From: Coenobita brevimanus
Taxonomy: Eukaryota > Arthropoda > Malacostraca > Decapoda > Coenobitidae
Direction of reading: 5' to 3'
Length of the DNA: 64,000 nucleotides
NCBI GenBank assembly: GCA_032717465.1
Contig: CM064671.1
Location: forward strand, 58,230,864 to 58,294,863
Shown here: piece by piece, positions 47,930 to 58,935 of the stretch
Numbering within the stretch: position 1 is the stretch's first letter
Layout of the letters: the number at the start of each line of letters is the position of its first letter
Program-made: the position numbers and the translations under genes
Notes under the pieces: model-generated
The model's database searches: none
Told to the model about the DNA's origin: nothing
Seen by the model: the letters and a program-made list of their open reading frames with translations, nothing else

Positions 47930-48340
47930 CACAAAAATTCCTGGACGAATTTCCACGAAACTTGGTAGAAGAATGGGCATTAGCCCAGAATAGACTACAT
48001 TAAATTTTGGTACGGATCCTTGTAAAGTTGCGGATCCAGGATAATTTTTCACTTTCTTTAACACTGAGAGATAGGGCGTTTTTCGACATATTCGTAAAAT
48101 TTTCAGTGAATATTGCATGGATCGTGATGATAAAAAAAATCAGGCATATTTAGGATGTTGGTATCTACGAATGTGTACAGTTTGGCGAGGATCCATATAA
48201 AATTCCGTATCTAGCGGATTTAAATATGCTTTAAAGGGAGGTAGTCTTTTGCCATATTGGATTAGACTTGACTGAATGAAAAGGAACTGCATGTTGGACC
48301 TTGGTGGAAGTATGCGCTCTCATGAGTGCCGTTCTAGTTA
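47930..48340 (+). repeat. unclassified interspersed repeat with GGATCC motifs
   Basis: The segment reads TTTCCACGAAACTTGGTAGA, then GGTACGGATCC, GAGATAGGGCGTTTTTCGAC, ATCAGGCATATTTAGG and GGTATGCGCTCT. I recall this arrangement as a widespread animal repeat of unknown autonomous partner, but I cannot name it. The ends are uncertain. Confidence 0.45.
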
Positions 48341-48509
48341 GCATATGTTCTTCCAGTGGAAGGAATTAGAGTACAGTATAACTTCATTCCTCCTTAGAAA
48401 AAGAAGTCTCCCCTGAAGCTAAATATATTCATCTAGTACAGCAAGACTTTTAAAAAATCTTATAGGTTGTGAGATTTGAAGGGAAATCAAGAGAATGTTT
48501 CTCTCTGTG

Positions 48510-48625
48510 GGAGGTGGAAATGCACTGGGTAGCATTCCCAGCTCGGACTGGGAAAAACCGGGATTCAATGCACGGACTGGACAGACTCATGGACATGTTT
48601 GTTTCCCCTTTGCTCCTGTTGAGAT
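48510..48625 (+). repeat. possible tRNA-derived SINE fragment
   Basis: GGAAATGCACTGGGTAGCAT, then TCGGACTGGGAAAAACCGGG and ATTCAATGC form a tRNA-like layout in which GGGATTCAATGC could be a decayed B box. A non-tRNA tail ending CCTTTGCTCCTGTT follows. There is no tail repeat or target duplication that I can see. Confidence 0.4.
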
Positions 48626-48707
48626 CGCAGTGCAATTAGGATCCAGTATGTATCTGCGGGAAGATATAGACTTATGTAAGCAATCCTCTTGAGTATGGAG
48701 AACCTAC

Positions 48708-48792
48708 CTGAAGATGGTATGAGCCGGGAAGTTGCCTGACCACACACAGCCTCAGACATCAACAGAAGCAGCAAGAAGGAAATGGCAGTCAT
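48708..48792 (-). CDS. host gene exon 1: start codon and signal peptide
   Basis: The minus-strand ATG at 48792-48790 opens MTAISFLLLLLMSEAVCG, a clear secretory signal with an Ala/Cys/Gly cleavage zone, then QATSRLIPSS. The exon ends at donor CAG/GTAGGT in phase 1, which matches exon 2. A possible 5' UTR acceptor, CTTCTCCTAACAG, lies just upstream near 48829. The four exons give about 198 residues with consistent phases (1, 0, 0, 2) and no stop. This is the N-terminal half of a secreted or membrane receptor. It would act at the cell surface if the missing part contains membrane segments. Confidence 0.65.
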
Positions 48793-49359
48793 GCTGCACC
48801 CTGCTTGTCGGCACTCTGTTAGGAGAAGCACTGTTAGAACATATGCAACGTATGGAACCTGTATTATTTTTTAAATTGAAGAAGTCAGAGAAGAACTCTT
48901 ATTAAGGTTGACGAAGAGCCATTGCAATCGTAGCATACCCAGTTCATAAATCTGAAAACCTCAAGTTAGGTTCGCTAACAGGTCAAACTGTTGGACAAAG
49001 TTTAATTCCTCCTTGACTCTCCTCACCGACCGGTGCTGCTGTTGGTTACCTAGATGTAATGTCCATCGTTAGGTGACGTATTGGAAGGAAGAGAGAACCA
49101 TAAAATAAAACTGTCATCATCCCGTATGATACACATGCACTTAATAGGCATGGTCATAAGGTTTCTTATTTAACGGCAAGATGGGAGTAGAAAAGGATAG
49201 CTGATCTTCCCATAATGGTTATCTACCTTAATTAAGTGCCGTTGATAAACACAAATCTGTATTAACTAACAAACGGGGTCTCTCTGCCCCAGACTGTTCA
49301 CACGATAAACAAACAGCAACCTGTATTTGTAAAGGGATGGTTAGAACTTATTAAAACTG
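48793..49359. other. upstream flank of host gene
   Basis: This may hold the promoter and a 5' UTR exon. I see no convincing TATA box or repeat. Confidence 0.4.
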
Positions 49360-49545
49360 ATATGGGGATCTGGTTGTCGAAAGGGACTGTTGGAAATGAA
49401 ATGAGGACATGGATGTGAAAGGGATTATTAGACCTAAAATAGGGACCTGGATTTCTAAAGGGATCGTTGGAACCGAAACAGAGACCTGGATTTCTAAATG
49501 CATAGATAGAAATGAAATAGGGACAGTGTATGTAAAGGGATAAAT
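49360..49545. repeat. about 36-bp minisatellite, five degenerate units
   Basis: Units of the form GGGACCTGGATTTCTAAAGGGATCGTTGGAA recur with a period of about 36 bp. In the minus frame they translate to repeating NPGxxFxSNxPF, which explains the open frame there. Confidence 0.75.
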
Positions 49546-49969
49546 AAGTGAATGATTGATAGGCGTTTTTCAGTGTCTGGTACACACAAATCCTTGATGA
49601 AATTGGCTTGTCAACCAGTCACTTGGATTAGGTGGTGCAATCAGAATCACGCTTGGCCTGCATCCCAGATGCCAAGCGCTCCGTTCTCTGATTAACCTCA
49701 CGACCTTGGCCCAAGCTATTTCAGTAATCCTCAGAAATTTTTGTTAAATATTATCCTCGCAAGTCAGTCACTTAGTTTAACGGCTGTGTATTGGACGAGG
49801 GTCATGAATGCAGACATTCAAGTATTTACAGTGTATCTATTCTTCTCCTTAGTTTCCACAGCCAGTCGCTGAATTTACAGTGAAGGTCACAGTTTCAGTT
49901 GTAAGTTAAAAGGAATTGCCTTTCCGCTAGGAGACTACTTTGTACCGCCTTCACATTAACTGCACAGGT
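49546..49969. other. unassigned sequence
   Basis: No gene, repeat or motif recognised. Confidence 0.5.
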
Positions 49970-50545
49970 TCTCTCATGGCTTTAAAATGAGAAAGGGTTC
50001 CACTCGTTTCTGTGATAATTCTTTGGTCCCGTTGACTGTTAAGTACTTGTTAGTGGAGTGCCCTAGTTTCGGGGATTTGTGCATCAAAAGCTCTGTCGCC
50101 TTTCTCACTTTTCTATCCATCCTCGTGTAAAATCGGCGTAGTGAATGTGCAGCAACTGGCAATGACGTCTTATCTGGTCATAGATATGTCATATCAATCG
50201 TTTGCTGCAGGTCAGTCACACTGACTTCCAGAGTGTGAGGAGACAAACAGGACAGGTGACCGGAGTTTTAATGCAGAAGTACCTCTTCGAGCCGAGCATG
50301 GGGTAGGTGACGAACTGTACTGTTTTTCGTCATTGTTTGAGGAGGGTGCCCGTTGTATTGAAGGGAGAACCCTCTCCTTTGCAGAGGTAATTAGGCTAAT
50401 TTGTACAATGTTTTTTTTTATTATATTGTGGCTATTATTTATTGTCTGTTTTTATTCTCTCTTGATACTCGTGTTTAATCTGACATCCGGCATCATATAA
50501 TGTTGGCAGTTGCGTCACCAGTTATGATTTGGTGAATCAGTCAGT
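49970..50545 (+). pseudogene. second LINE-I copy, 3' end fragment
   Basis: CDNSLVPLTVKYLLVECPSF (frame near 50008-50070) corresponds to CDDCFVPLTVRHLLVECLSL of the first copy at 39180. The 3' end GTGAATCAGTCAGTTATC near 50533 resembles the LINE-I 3' end at 39540. Between them, about 50150-50290 does not match and may be an insertion. Confidence 0.65.
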
Positions 50546-51179
50546 TATCAATTGTCTTTGTTCAGTTAGTTAGTTTGTTGGTTGGTTGTGTTTCTTTGTG
50601 TATTTACTTAATGTAGTATTTTATGACTGAGTAGAAGACGGAAGCAGGAACCCGAATCACTGCCAGATATGAAGAATGGGACAGCAACAACCAGGATGGT
50701 TTTGAGATGAAACATTAAAAAGGAAATCTTACTGATAGATTATCAGAGCCCACTAGTTACATCACTGTCAGCCACACTAATCTAAGCTATCATTAGTTTA
50801 GGTTGTATACCAGATACGAACGAATTATTCCAACACTTATGCTTGATATGTTTGTAGATTTAAACAAATAATGGTAGTACTAAATAATATTAAAAAATGC
50901 AATAATTATTTCTGTGACCTGTTTCCAGATTGTAACCAAGCAGTGTCACTATTAAATAATGACAGTACTGTAGTTAATAATTAACCTATTGTGTGTCAAT
51001 TCCAGGAAGTAAATAAAGTCCCTAACAGTGAGGTAGGGGGCTGCCCACAATCAAATGGTCTGTTGCCTGATTATGGAATTCTGAAAGAAATCCACTACAA
51101 GGCTGCGTTTAAGGTTAATTGTGTCTGAACAACAGATGGATGGTTATTATCGGAGGTGAGTGCATATAACGCTAGTTGG
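50546..51179. other. unassigned AT-rich sequence
   Basis: No gene or repeat recognised. Confidence 0.5.
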
Positions 51180-51490
51180 GTCAGTTACTTAGCTGGAAAT
51201 GAAAGAATCCTTCTCTACAGAGCATACATTAGCTGGTGTGCTGCCACTAGCTGCTATCCCCAAAGCATATGATGCCATGCTTTTCTTAGACAAAATCAAG
51301 AAGGCAGTGGCTTTGTTAAAAAGTGGAGAGGCGGCAGGCATTTGTGGTATCTCTTAACAAAGTTGCGGGTGAAACAATGATCTGGGGATTATCTGTCGTA
51401 TGGAAGGCATTTTGCATGCTGCTTCATTCCATCTCACTGGATAATGGGTCTGGTCATCTTTGTCTGGAAAGTGAAAGGAGAATAAATTGA
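51180..51490 (+). pseudogene. LINE reverse transcriptase fragment (KxGKAAGxxxI region)
   Basis: The plus strand reads DKIKKAVALLKSGEAAGICG, a degraded form of the conserved lead-in to LINE reverse transcriptases. WKGILHAA/SLSGKGKEN-like pieces follow where active elements have a WK..xxxPIxKxKG motif. Stops and shifts are present. Confidence 0.55.
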
Positions 51491-51548
51491 CTGAAATACT
51501 TACCTAGGTGTTTCAGTGCTCATTGTTGGAGAGAACGTTCATGACAAC

Positions 51549-51580
51549 TTTTTTTTTTTTTTTTTTTTTTTGGGGGGGGA
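51549..51580. repeat. poly-T then poly-G
   Basis: About 22 T residues followed by 8 G residues. Confidence 0.9.
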
Positions 51581-51595
51581 GTCCAGGGTCAATTG

Positions 51596-51870
51596 CTAAA
51601 GACTCAGAGACATGAGAACCTTTAGCAGTCCTAGTGACATGCTCTTAGCACACCTCATCAAAGCCGAGTGAGTTTTAGGAGAAACTACTAGCGGCCCATA
51701 TTTATCTAAAAAAATATCATTTGATTTGTAAATCTGAAAACACCATGCGAACTTCTCCAGTTCCATGGCGCCTTTAAACGGATTATTCAGAAAGCTGTCC
51801 AGTAAGAAAGAAATATCTCCTCTTGTCACGGTGGAGTATCTTTCACCAACTCTGTTTATACCGACACTGA
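51596..51870 (-). CDS. unidentified open frame, about 77-90 residues
   Basis: The minus frame is open from about 51870 to a TAG at 51596. The segment from the ATG at 51829 includes RGDISFLLDSFLNNPFKGAM and later KYGPLVVSPKTHSALMRC. It has normal amino-acid composition, unlike most spurious frames nearby. A possible acceptor (TACATTAG) lies upstream near 51880. I do not recognise the family; it could be a last exon of a host gene or a transposon piece. Confidence 0.3.
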
Positions 51871-52047
51871 CTTTGCTAATGTAGCAAAGACAAAATGAAA
51901 CTTGTTATACCACTGCCCTGGCTGGGATTCCATCTTATGCCCCGCACACAGTATCACATTGTTACCCCAAAGCCTAGAAGGGTACTTCACTTTCCTTTCT
52001 TTTTAGTAAAAAGCCTTCTTGTACATACCCCAATTACGATCTTCATC

Positions 52048-52515
52048 TATCTATCTGTCTCTCTATCTATCGCCAGACGCCTCAATCCCGTTCGGGGTGG
52101 CCACAAACAAATCGCCTCCACGTCGCCCTGTCCCCGCCATTTCACTGCCCTGCTCCCAACTCACATCCCCCTCTCTCATATACCTCTCCACCCCATTCCT
52201 CCATCTCATCCTCGGCCTCCCCCTCCCTCTCCCCCCCCTCCACCTCACTCACATACACTTACTTCGTCAGGCTTTCACCCTCCATCCTCTTCACATGGCC
52301 AAACACCTCAGTGTATTCCTCCTAACGCTTCCTATCACATCCACATCCACACGACAATGCTTCTCTATATCCTCATTTGTCAGCCTGTCTCTCCATGTGA
52401 CTCCACAGGCTCCTCTTAAATAACTCATTTCCACTGCTCTCACCCTTCACTTGTGTCCATCCAACAACGTCCAAGCTTCACTTCCATATGTTAGAGTTGG
52501 TATCACAATACCGTC
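52048..52515 (-). pseudogene. RTE/R4-type LINE 3' end fragment
   Basis: The minus strand shows VIPTLTYGSEAW (near 52490), FGHVKRM-like and GRGRGRPRMRWRNGVERYM (near 52220-52170), the typical C-terminal landmarks of these LINE polyproteins. The 3' end runs into a (GATA)n-like tail at 52040-52075. Frames are broken. Confidence 0.65.
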
Positions 52516-52609
52516 ATGTAGTAAATTTGTCACGTCCATGCTCACTTGCCCCAGCATTTAATTTGGTGACTTTTGAAAACAACAACAGAATTCTTCGCAT
52601 TGACTTTCT

Positions 52610-54275
52610 CCTCGAATTCCACCTCTGACGATTTCGGTGCTGTCCCTCCATCTCTTCCCTTCTCTGACTTCCTCATGACTGACATAAAAATTTCTTCAAC
52701 TGATTTATTTTCTGCCATCACGACATCACTGGCCTAACAAGGCGTGTGGGCCTGATGGGACTCCTCCTGTTATCCTCAAGAACTGTGCATCTGTGCTTAC
52801 ACCCCTGCCAGTATAAACTCTTTCGTCGTTGTCTTTCAACTTGTACCTTTCCTTCTTGCTGGAAGTATGCTATCATTTAGCCCGTCCCAAAGAAGGGTGA
52901 CCACTCCAAGCTCTCTATCGCCCATTTGCTTAAAAGTCCTGTGTGTCAGAAGTTTTCGAGTATATTCTTACCACGAAAAATTTAAAGCACCTTTCCAATC
53001 ACAGGCTTCTTTCTAATTGTCAGTATGGGTTGTCAGGGACGCTCTATTGGTGATCTTCTCATCTACCTTTGAGACTCATCGTCTTCCTTTTTTCTCGGGA
53101 CTTTTGCGAAAGCTTTACCATTGCACATGACATCTTAAAGGCTTTCGATCGAGTCTAACATATATCTTTAATATCCTAACCACCCTCTTAAGGTTTCTAT
53201 CCTTCTGTCTGGGCCTTCATTTCTAGCTTCCTTTCTGGACGTTCTATAGCTGTTGTTGTAGACGGCTACCATATTTCTCCAGCACCTATCAATAGTGGTG
53301 TTTCTTGCAGTTCTGTCCTATAACCAATTCCCTTTTCTTTATTCACCAATGACCTTCTAAGCTGTAAATCGAACCCTATCCTCTTATACGCTGTTCACTT
53401 CACCCTTCACCTTTACATTCACTTCCCGCAGCGTCCATCTCAGCAGATACTTCAACAAACAAAGGATGAGGCTTTGGCTTACCTAATGTCGGACTTGGCT
53501 CATATCTCTGATTTGGGAAAAAATAACCTTGTTGTTTTTAATACATCAAAATCTTAGTTCTTCCACAGGAGTACCCTCTGATTATTTACAATATCGAGCC
53601 AAATCCTGAATCATCTTTAAACATACTTGGGGATATATCCTGAAAAGATCATATTACCTCTCTTGTAAAATCTGTCTCCTAGATATCAGGTGTGCTAAGC
53701 CGACTCCGTGCCTTCTTTACCCCTGCACAGTTGTTGACTCTATACATGGGTTTTATTCTCCCCTGTGTAATGTACAACTCTTATGAAACTCAACAGGGTG
53801 GAGTCAAAGGCTTTTCGTCTCATTAAGTCTCCTTCTCTTACTGGCTGCATTCAAACTCTGTCTCTTCTCCGCACTGTTGCATCTTTATCTCTTTTCTATC
53901 GCTGCTTCAATGACCACTGCTCCTCTGAACTGTCTGCTTGCATCCCTCCACCAGTGCGGCGGGCATGTAGCACCCGTCTAGCAAGAAACTCTCATCCTTT
54001 TCTGTTAAACTTTATAATGCAAGAGTTAACCGTTACTCCCAGTCCATCATGTATGCAACAGGTCAACTCTGGAACTGTCTCCCTCTGTCTGTTTTTCATA
54101 CTGTCTACGATTTCCAGTCTTTCAAACGCAGTGTGTCCAGGCATCTCGAAATGAATGGATCTTGAATTTGGGTCTCCGTTATCTTGCTTTTGTTTTTCTT
54201 CATGGAGAGAGCAATTTGCAGGCCTCTGGCCTTTTCTTTCTTCTTCCTTGCATAAAAATAAAGAAATTAATTGAG
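52610..54275 (+). pseudogene. jockey-like LINE copy J2, 5'-truncated
   Basis: It matches the second half of J1 and, inverted, J3. The RT and C-terminal parts are recognisable (KVESKAF/RLI segment at 53800, SARxNRYSQ-like at 54020, MNGS before the 3' UTR). The 3' end has AATAAAG at about 54257-54275. It is heavily frameshifted. Confidence 0.7.
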
Positions 54276-54289
54276 TAAGGGGTTTGTTT

Positions 54290-54712
54290 GTTTATAATTT
54301 TAAGTAAAAGTTGTATGCTAAGGACTTTTGGGTCTTTCCTCTGGCACAGATGCTGTCAAGCCATTGTTGGTTGGGTGTGAAATATTCCATAACACCTTGG
54401 ATTAAGTCATTAATGTGGGACTGGGCAGAATTCATATCAGTGGGGAAGAAAGACTGGTGTGGAACAACAAGATAATTTCTAAAGCCATCCCAGTCTGCCC
54501 TATCAAAGTGCCACATGATAACCCTAACTGGACCAGAACGGGGAGGTTCAGGGCAACTGACTATTGAGGCTTAGATGAGATTGTGGTCGGAGGATCCAAA
54601 TGCAACTGACTATTGAGGCTTTGATGACACTGTGGTCGGAGGATCCAAATGGTGACAGATTTGTTAGGAATAGGTCCTAGAGACAGGCACTGTGGTCAGG
54701 ATTATCAGGTAT
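54290..54712 (-). pseudogene. CR1/L2-like LINE fragment, endonuclease end
   Basis: The minus strand gives PFGSSDHSVI-like sequence and then MWHFDRADWDGFRNYL (frame 54292-54516), which follow the last endonuclease motif (SDH) in CR1/L2-type LINEs. It contains a 49-bp tandem duplication at 54554-54652. Confidence 0.6.
54554..54652. repeat. tandem duplication, 49-50 bp unit
   Basis: 54554-54602 and 54603-54652 both run from CAACTGACTATTGAGGCTT to GTCGGAGGATCCAAATG, with a few differences. Confidence 0.9.
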
Positions 54713-54874
<162 letters not shown>

Positions 54875-54879
54875 TAATG

Positions 54880-57800
54880 TGAGGAAGAAGGATCCAAAGG
54901 CTGAGCCCACAACACAAATCCTTCCAATAAAAAAAAAAAAAACAATACAAAAAAGAGCCAAATTCAAGATCCGTTCATTTCGAGATGCCTGGACACACTG
55001 CATTTGTAGGAAATACAGGCAGAGGGAGACAGTTCCAGAGTTGACTTGTTGCATAAATGAAGGACTGGGAGTAACGGTTAACTCTTGCATTAGAGAGTTG
55101 GACAGAAAAGAGATGAGAGTTTGTTGCTAGACGGGTGCTACGCACTCGTTGTAGAAGTTGAGGGATGCAAGCAGACAGTTCAGAGAAGCAGTGACAACTG
55201 AAGTAGTGATAGAAAAGAGATAAAGAGGCACCAGTGCAGTGATGAGACAGAGGTTGAAGGGAGCCAGTAAGAGGAGGAGAGTTAATGAGACGAGAAGCCT
55301 TTGACTCCACTCTATTGAGAAGAGCTGTATGTGGGGAGCCTCCCCACACATGAGAGTTGTACGGTACTCTAAATATGAGCGAATAAAACTCATGTATAAA
55401 GTCAACAACTGTACAGGGGTAAAGAAAAGGCACGGAGTCGGTTTAGCACACCTTATCTCTTGGAAGTAGATTTTACAAGAGATGCAATATGATCTTTCCA
55501 AGATAAGTCCCGAGTGAATGAAACCCCAAGCATGTTCAAGGATGACACAGGATTGAGCTGGATATTATTAAACATTAGTGGGTACTCCTGTGAAGATTTT
55601 GACGGGTTGATATATGTAAAAACTGAGTCTTTCATGCATTAAAACAATATTATTTTTATCTCAGTCAGAGATATGAGCCAAGTCAGACATTAGGTGTGTC
55701 ATAGCCTCATCCTTTGTTTGTTGAAGTAACTGCTGAGATGGGCGTTGCAGAAACCAAATGGAAAGTTGAAGGGTGGAATCATCAGCTTACGACTGGATAG
55801 GGTTAGATGTACAGCTTAGAAGATCATTGATGAATAAAAGGAAGAGAGTTGGTGATAGGATAGAGCCCTGAGGAACACCACCGTCGATAGAGCTAGGAGA
55901 CCAACGATGGCCGTCTACAACAGCAGCTAGAGAACGACCAGAAAGGAAGCTAGAGATGAAGGCACGGATAGAAGGATAGAAACCGTAAGAGGGCAGTTAG
56001 GAAATTAAAGATTTATGCCAGATTCAATCGAAAGCCATCGAGGTGTCAAGTGCAATAGCAAAGCTTTAGTCAAAGTCCTGAAAGGAGGATGACCAGGAGT
56101 CTGAATGGTAGGTGAGAAGGTCGCCAGTGGAGCGTCCCTGACGGAACCCATACTGACAATCAGAAAGAAGGTTGTGATAGGGAAGATGCTTTAAAATTTC
56201 TTTGTTAAAAATAGACTTGAAAACTTTTGCGACACAGAATGTTAAAGCAATTGGACAATAGTTTGAGGATTGGGAATGCTCACCCTTCTTTGGGACTGGA
56301 TGAATGAGAGGAAATTACCAGCAAGAAGGAAAGGTACAATTTGGAAGACAAAGGTGAAAGAGTTTACCTAGGCAGGGTGTAAGCACAGAAGCACAGTTCT
56401 TGAGGACAACAGGAGGGACTCCATCAGGCCCATAATGCCCTATTAGTACTGAGGCCAGTGATGGCAGAAAATACATCCACTGAAGAAATTTTAGTGTCAG
56501 CCATGAGGAGGTCAGAGGGGGGAAATGGTGGAGGAACAGCACTGGCATCGTATAATGTGGAATTGGAGGAGAAAGTCTGAGGGGAAAAATCTGCTTTATC
56601 AGTAGAAGAAATAGCTACAGAGCCATCTGAGTAGAAAAAAGGAGGGAAGGATGATGAGGTAAAGTTGAGGAAAGGTTTTTGGCAAGGTGCCAGAAGGAGC
56701 TGGAAGAATTTCAGTTGGAGAGTTGAGAGCATATAGTATGGATGAAATTATTTTTAGCAGAGTGAAGAACAAGCTTAGCACGATTCTGGGCAGAAACATA
56801 AAAAAAATGTGATTCAGGGGTGGGTTGGCTCTGGTACCTTTTATAGGCCCTCTCCTTGTTGCAGACAGCATTAGATCAAACGCGATTAAACCAAGGCTTT
56901 CTTGTAATAGTCAAAGGATATGAGAAAGGAGTGTATGCTTCCATGCCCGAGAGAATAACCTCTGTACTGCAGCAAGGCACACCCAGATGGCTTCCGGCCA
57001 TGGAAGCAATAATCATTCCAGGGAAAATCAAATAAGCACTGCCAGAGGGCCTCCCAATCCGCATCTCCGAAGTGCCAGATGACGTTTCCTTGGAGGGTCC
57101 GGAGGCCATACTGGAACAATAGGAGAGGTTAAGGTAATGAGGTTGTGATCGGAGGAACCCAACGGAGAGAAAAGATTAACAGTGTAAGCAGAAGGATTAA
57201 TTGTAAGGAAGAGGTCAAATATGTTGGAGCTCTCTCCAAGGTGGTCAGGGATACGGGTAGGATGCTGTACAATCTGCTCTAGGTGAATAAGTGTAGAAAA
57301 GATGTAGGCTTCTTCACCAGGTGGATTAGTGAAGTGAGAGGAAAGCCAAAGGTGGTGGTGAACACTGAAATCTTCTAGAATGGAGATTTCAGAGAAAGGA
57401 GAAATGGATAGAATGTGTTCCATCATAGAAGTAAGATAGTCAAAGAATTTTTGACAGTCAGTAGGATTAGGAGATAAGTAAACAGCGCAGACATATTTAG
57501 TCAGAGAATGACAGGAGAGCCGAAGCCAGAGTGTAGAGAATTCAGAAGAATCAAATTCAGGACCACGAGAGCAAGATAGAGTGTTGTGTACATATACACA
57601 ACAGCCACTTTTGACTTTGAAATGAGTGTAGAGAATGTAGGAGGATACAGAAAAGGGTTTGCTGTCAGTTGCCTCAGACAGCTGAGTCTCGTTAAGAAGA
57701 GAAGGTGAAGTTTAAAGAAGGAGAGGTGGTGTTCAACGGAGAAAAAGTTTGAGGAAAGGCCGCGAATGTTGCAGATGTGAAGAAGTGAGTTAGACAGTGG

Positions 57801-57890
57801 TTCCAGGCATGTAGAGTCATCACCGGGAGTGGAGCGGATGGTGGGGGCATTTATGTCCCCCCCTCTGCTGGGGACTCCGAGGCATGGTTA
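54880..57890 (-). mobile_element. jockey-like LINE copy J3 (near full-length, degenerate)
   Basis: Minus strand. Endonuclease pieces: [40 protein letters not shown] and [12 protein letters not shown] (57426-57100), with the family's SDH motif intact. The RT region is near 56500-55800, and the C-terminal [19 protein letters not shown] segment is near 55060-54990. It is divergent from J1 and J2. It faces J2, so the two form an inverted repeat about 600 bp apart. Confidence 0.75.
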
Positions 57891-57935
57891 TAGTTCACCA
57901 TTTTTCTTTAATTTTGAAAATGTAGTGTAGTGTGT

Positions 57936-58140
57936 CCTGTGCATGTAGACTGATGTTGACAGTTGGACAAACTTGTACTGGAGAGCATGCTGGCCTACTC
58001 TCTGTGTAACTGAAACACTGAAAATGTTCGCAAAGGGGAATGGTCAGGAACTAGTCCCGAGGGCTGATGAAACGGGAGCTCCAGCTCTCCCTGTCATCAG
58101 CTTTCCATCCACCTTGGAAGTACTGCCTTGCTCGACTGGG
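57936..58140. repeat. direct repeat, copy 1 (partner at 59236-59420)
   Basis: GTTGACAGTTGGACAAACTT, ATGTTCGCAAAGGGGAATGG and the following TCAGGAACTAGTCC have diverged counterparts at 59260-59370. It probably belongs to the 5' region of the J-family LINE or a flanking element. Confidence 0.6.
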
Positions 58141-58240
58141 GCTACAGTTTACCGATTGTGTTCTACCAACTGTGTGAATAATCGATTCTTCAAACATCTC
58201 CCATTCTAGACCAATATCGTCAGTCGTGGCAGAATGCAAT

Positions 58241-58619
58241 TACCATTCAACATTTTGGATTTTAAAATCACCTAAAACGGTATTTTCCGTGGTAAGGATG
58301 AGGTTGAGGCTGGTCAACTGTGTGGATATGGAGTCAGATATGATGGATTCTAATGACGCACTGGGGGGAGCAATAAAGTATGCAGATACAGTTGGTTTAT
58401 TTAGCCAATTTCGTTTGTATAATGAGCAATAAAATTTATCTGAAATGAAATTTAAAATAGCATCAAGTGCATGTTCCAGTATGATATAACATCAGGTGCC
58501 ACCCTTGTTACGGTTTATGAGATGGTAGCCAAGGAAAGTAAATGTTGATAAGTCAATAGAGGGGAAGATTTAGGTTTGTATGAGGAATAGGGCTAGAGGA
58601 GATACAGACTAGTGGAAAA
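58241..58619. other. unassigned sequence
   Basis: No gene or repeat recognised with confidence. Confidence 0.5.
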
Positions 58620-58935
58620 AGGGAGAGAATTCAGATTATTTTTTTATGCATGGTAGGAGAAACCAAAGGCCAGTAGCCTGAAAGATTGTTCACTCTAAGG
58701 AAAAAAAAAAACAGAGAATCAAATTCAAGATCTGTTCATTCGGGATGCTGGGCACCCTGCGTTTGAAAGACTGGAGGTCATAGACAGTAGGAAATACACA
58801 TAGAGGATGACAGTTCCAGTGCTGACATATTACATACATGAAGGATTGGAAGTAACGGCTACCTCCTGCTTAAATGAGTTGGACAGAAAAGGAATGAGAG
58901 TTTGTTGCTAGATGGGTGCTACGCACCTGCTGTAG
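58620..58935 (-). pseudogene. jockey-like LINE copy J4, 3' fragment
   Basis: It matches J3 54940-55145 (the GAATGAGAGTTTGTTGCTAG and GGGTGCTACGCACC segments) with many changes. Only the C-terminal end and 3' UTR are present. Confidence 0.65.

Larger units (their letters stand above)
47025..48707. other. intron 1 of host gene
   Basis: It contains a poly-T/(CA)n tract, a conserved-looking GGATCC repeat and a tRNA-SINE-like segment, listed separately. No other coding signal was seen. Confidence 0.55.

Noticed and set aside
48510..48625. Functional tRNA gene
   Set aside because: No cloverleaf with paired acceptor stem; at most a tRNA-derived SINE remnant.
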